Shown one piece after another: positions 30,269 to 30,580 of a stretch of DNA of 30,580 bases; position 1 is the first letter of the stretch; the number at the start of each line of letters is the position of its first letter. The notes under the pieces were generated by a model, which saw only the letters and a list, made by a program, of their open reading frames with translations, had not been told where the DNA came from and did no database searches. A program made the position numbers and the translations under genes. Where the stretch lies: the IMG/VR virus record IMGVR_UViG_3300025942_000017, positions 1 through 30,580 of that record. One strand, given 5' to 3'. Source of the stretch: a virus.

Positions 30269-30580
30269 ATGCAAAAAGGCTACGAATGGCTGCTCGATGA
30301 GACTGGTCCCAAGATGCTGCTCGAGGGACTGAAGCTCTACGGCGTGCACGAGGTCGCCGGCCCCAAGAACAATCCAGAGATTATCGATTGGGCCAATGAG
30401 GTCCATACGACCTATCCCGGCGATTCCACCGCGTGGTGTGGGCTCTTCATCTCGATCTGCGCCAAGCGTGCCGGCTGGGACTACCACCCGAACGGCAACG
30501 CCCTATGGGCTCGCAATTGGGCGTCGTGGGGCACCGCTCAGCATGTGGCGATGCTCGGTGATGTACTGGTCTTTCCCCGC
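30269..30580 (+). CDS. Endolysin-like cysteine peptidase/amidase (TIGR02594-like), cut by window
   Basis: The first 104 residues of a gene running off the right edge. ATG 30269 has GAGG at 30255-30258. The order LKLYGVHEVAGPKNNPEIID, then DSTAWCGLFISICAKRAGW, matches the NlpC/CHAP-like phage and bacterial family known as TIGR02594, with Cys57 in AWC as nucleophile. The catalytic His would be expected in the part beginning QHVAMLGDVLVFPR. It would cut peptidoglycan at the end of infection. No holin or spanin is visible before the edge. Confidence 0.78.
   Translation, partial: MQKGYEWLLDETGPKMLLEGLKLYGVHEVAGPKNNPEIIDWANEVHTTYPGDSTAWCGLFISICAKRAGWDYHPNGNALWARNWASWGTAQHVAMLGDVLVFPR

Noticed and set aside
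1-30580. Integrase, attachment sites, tRNA genes, CRISPR arrays, insertion sequences
   Set aside because: Looked for by eye on both strands and not found; whether this is a prophage or a free phage cannot be decided from the window.

Overview
The window is a 30.6 kb piece of a short-tailed (podovirus-like) phage or prophage genome, GC-rich and packed almost entirely on the + strand. Codon use, GC content and the style of the small proteins suggest an alphaproteobacterial host, probably in the rhizobial group; this is inference, since no host gene, integrase, attachment site, tRNA or CRISPR array was seen. Both ends cut through genes.

Layout. Positions 1-3792 hold an early/replication block: a replication protein cut at the left edge, a probable replication accessory protein, a SNF2-type helicase overlapping a probable N4-cytosine DNA methyltransferase, and a small unknown. 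A promoter with a nearby dyad drives a small HTH regulator (3938), followed by small unknowns, a frame-disrupted gene (4612-4925), a small-terminase candidate and the large terminase (5943-7352). A homing-endonuclease-like gene sits between the two terminase genes. A strong terminator (7445-7484) closes this block. Next come virion-surface and unknown genes (7556-11293) including a mosaic spike/fibre and a membrane-anchored protein with a ClpP-like motif. The head block follows: portal, small coupled genes, scaffold, major capsid protein and a capsid-associated protein, closed by a second terminator (17888-17921). After it lie tail-adaptor and nozzle-like genes, a GNAT acetyltransferase, an HNH-AP2 endonuclease gene, an S74-like protein, ejection-type proteins, a third endonuclease-like gene on the - strand, a tail fibre, a tail SGNH esterase, and the start of a cell-wall lysis enzyme.

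How the genes work together. Many neighbours overlap by ATGA, GTGA, TTGA or TAATG, so translation coupling seems to be the rule. The packaging motor, portal, scaffold, coat, adaptor, nozzle, ejection proteins, fibre/esterase and lysin form an almost complete podoviral assembly line.

Most unusual features: (1) a gene whose frame is broken exactly at a C-CCT-TTT heptamer with a Shine-Dalgarno-like stimulator upstream; (2) two virion genes with no ordinary start codon where the sequence points to ATT (18760) and ATC (22196), the latter behind a hairpin that would hide its ribosome site; (3) three different homing-endonuclease-like genes, each at a gene boundary, two of them directly in front of a gene with an abnormal start; (4) a helicase-methyltransferase cassette; (5) a 147-residue membrane protein with a ClpP-like CASAC motif. 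All identifications rest on motif recognition by eye; no database search was run.
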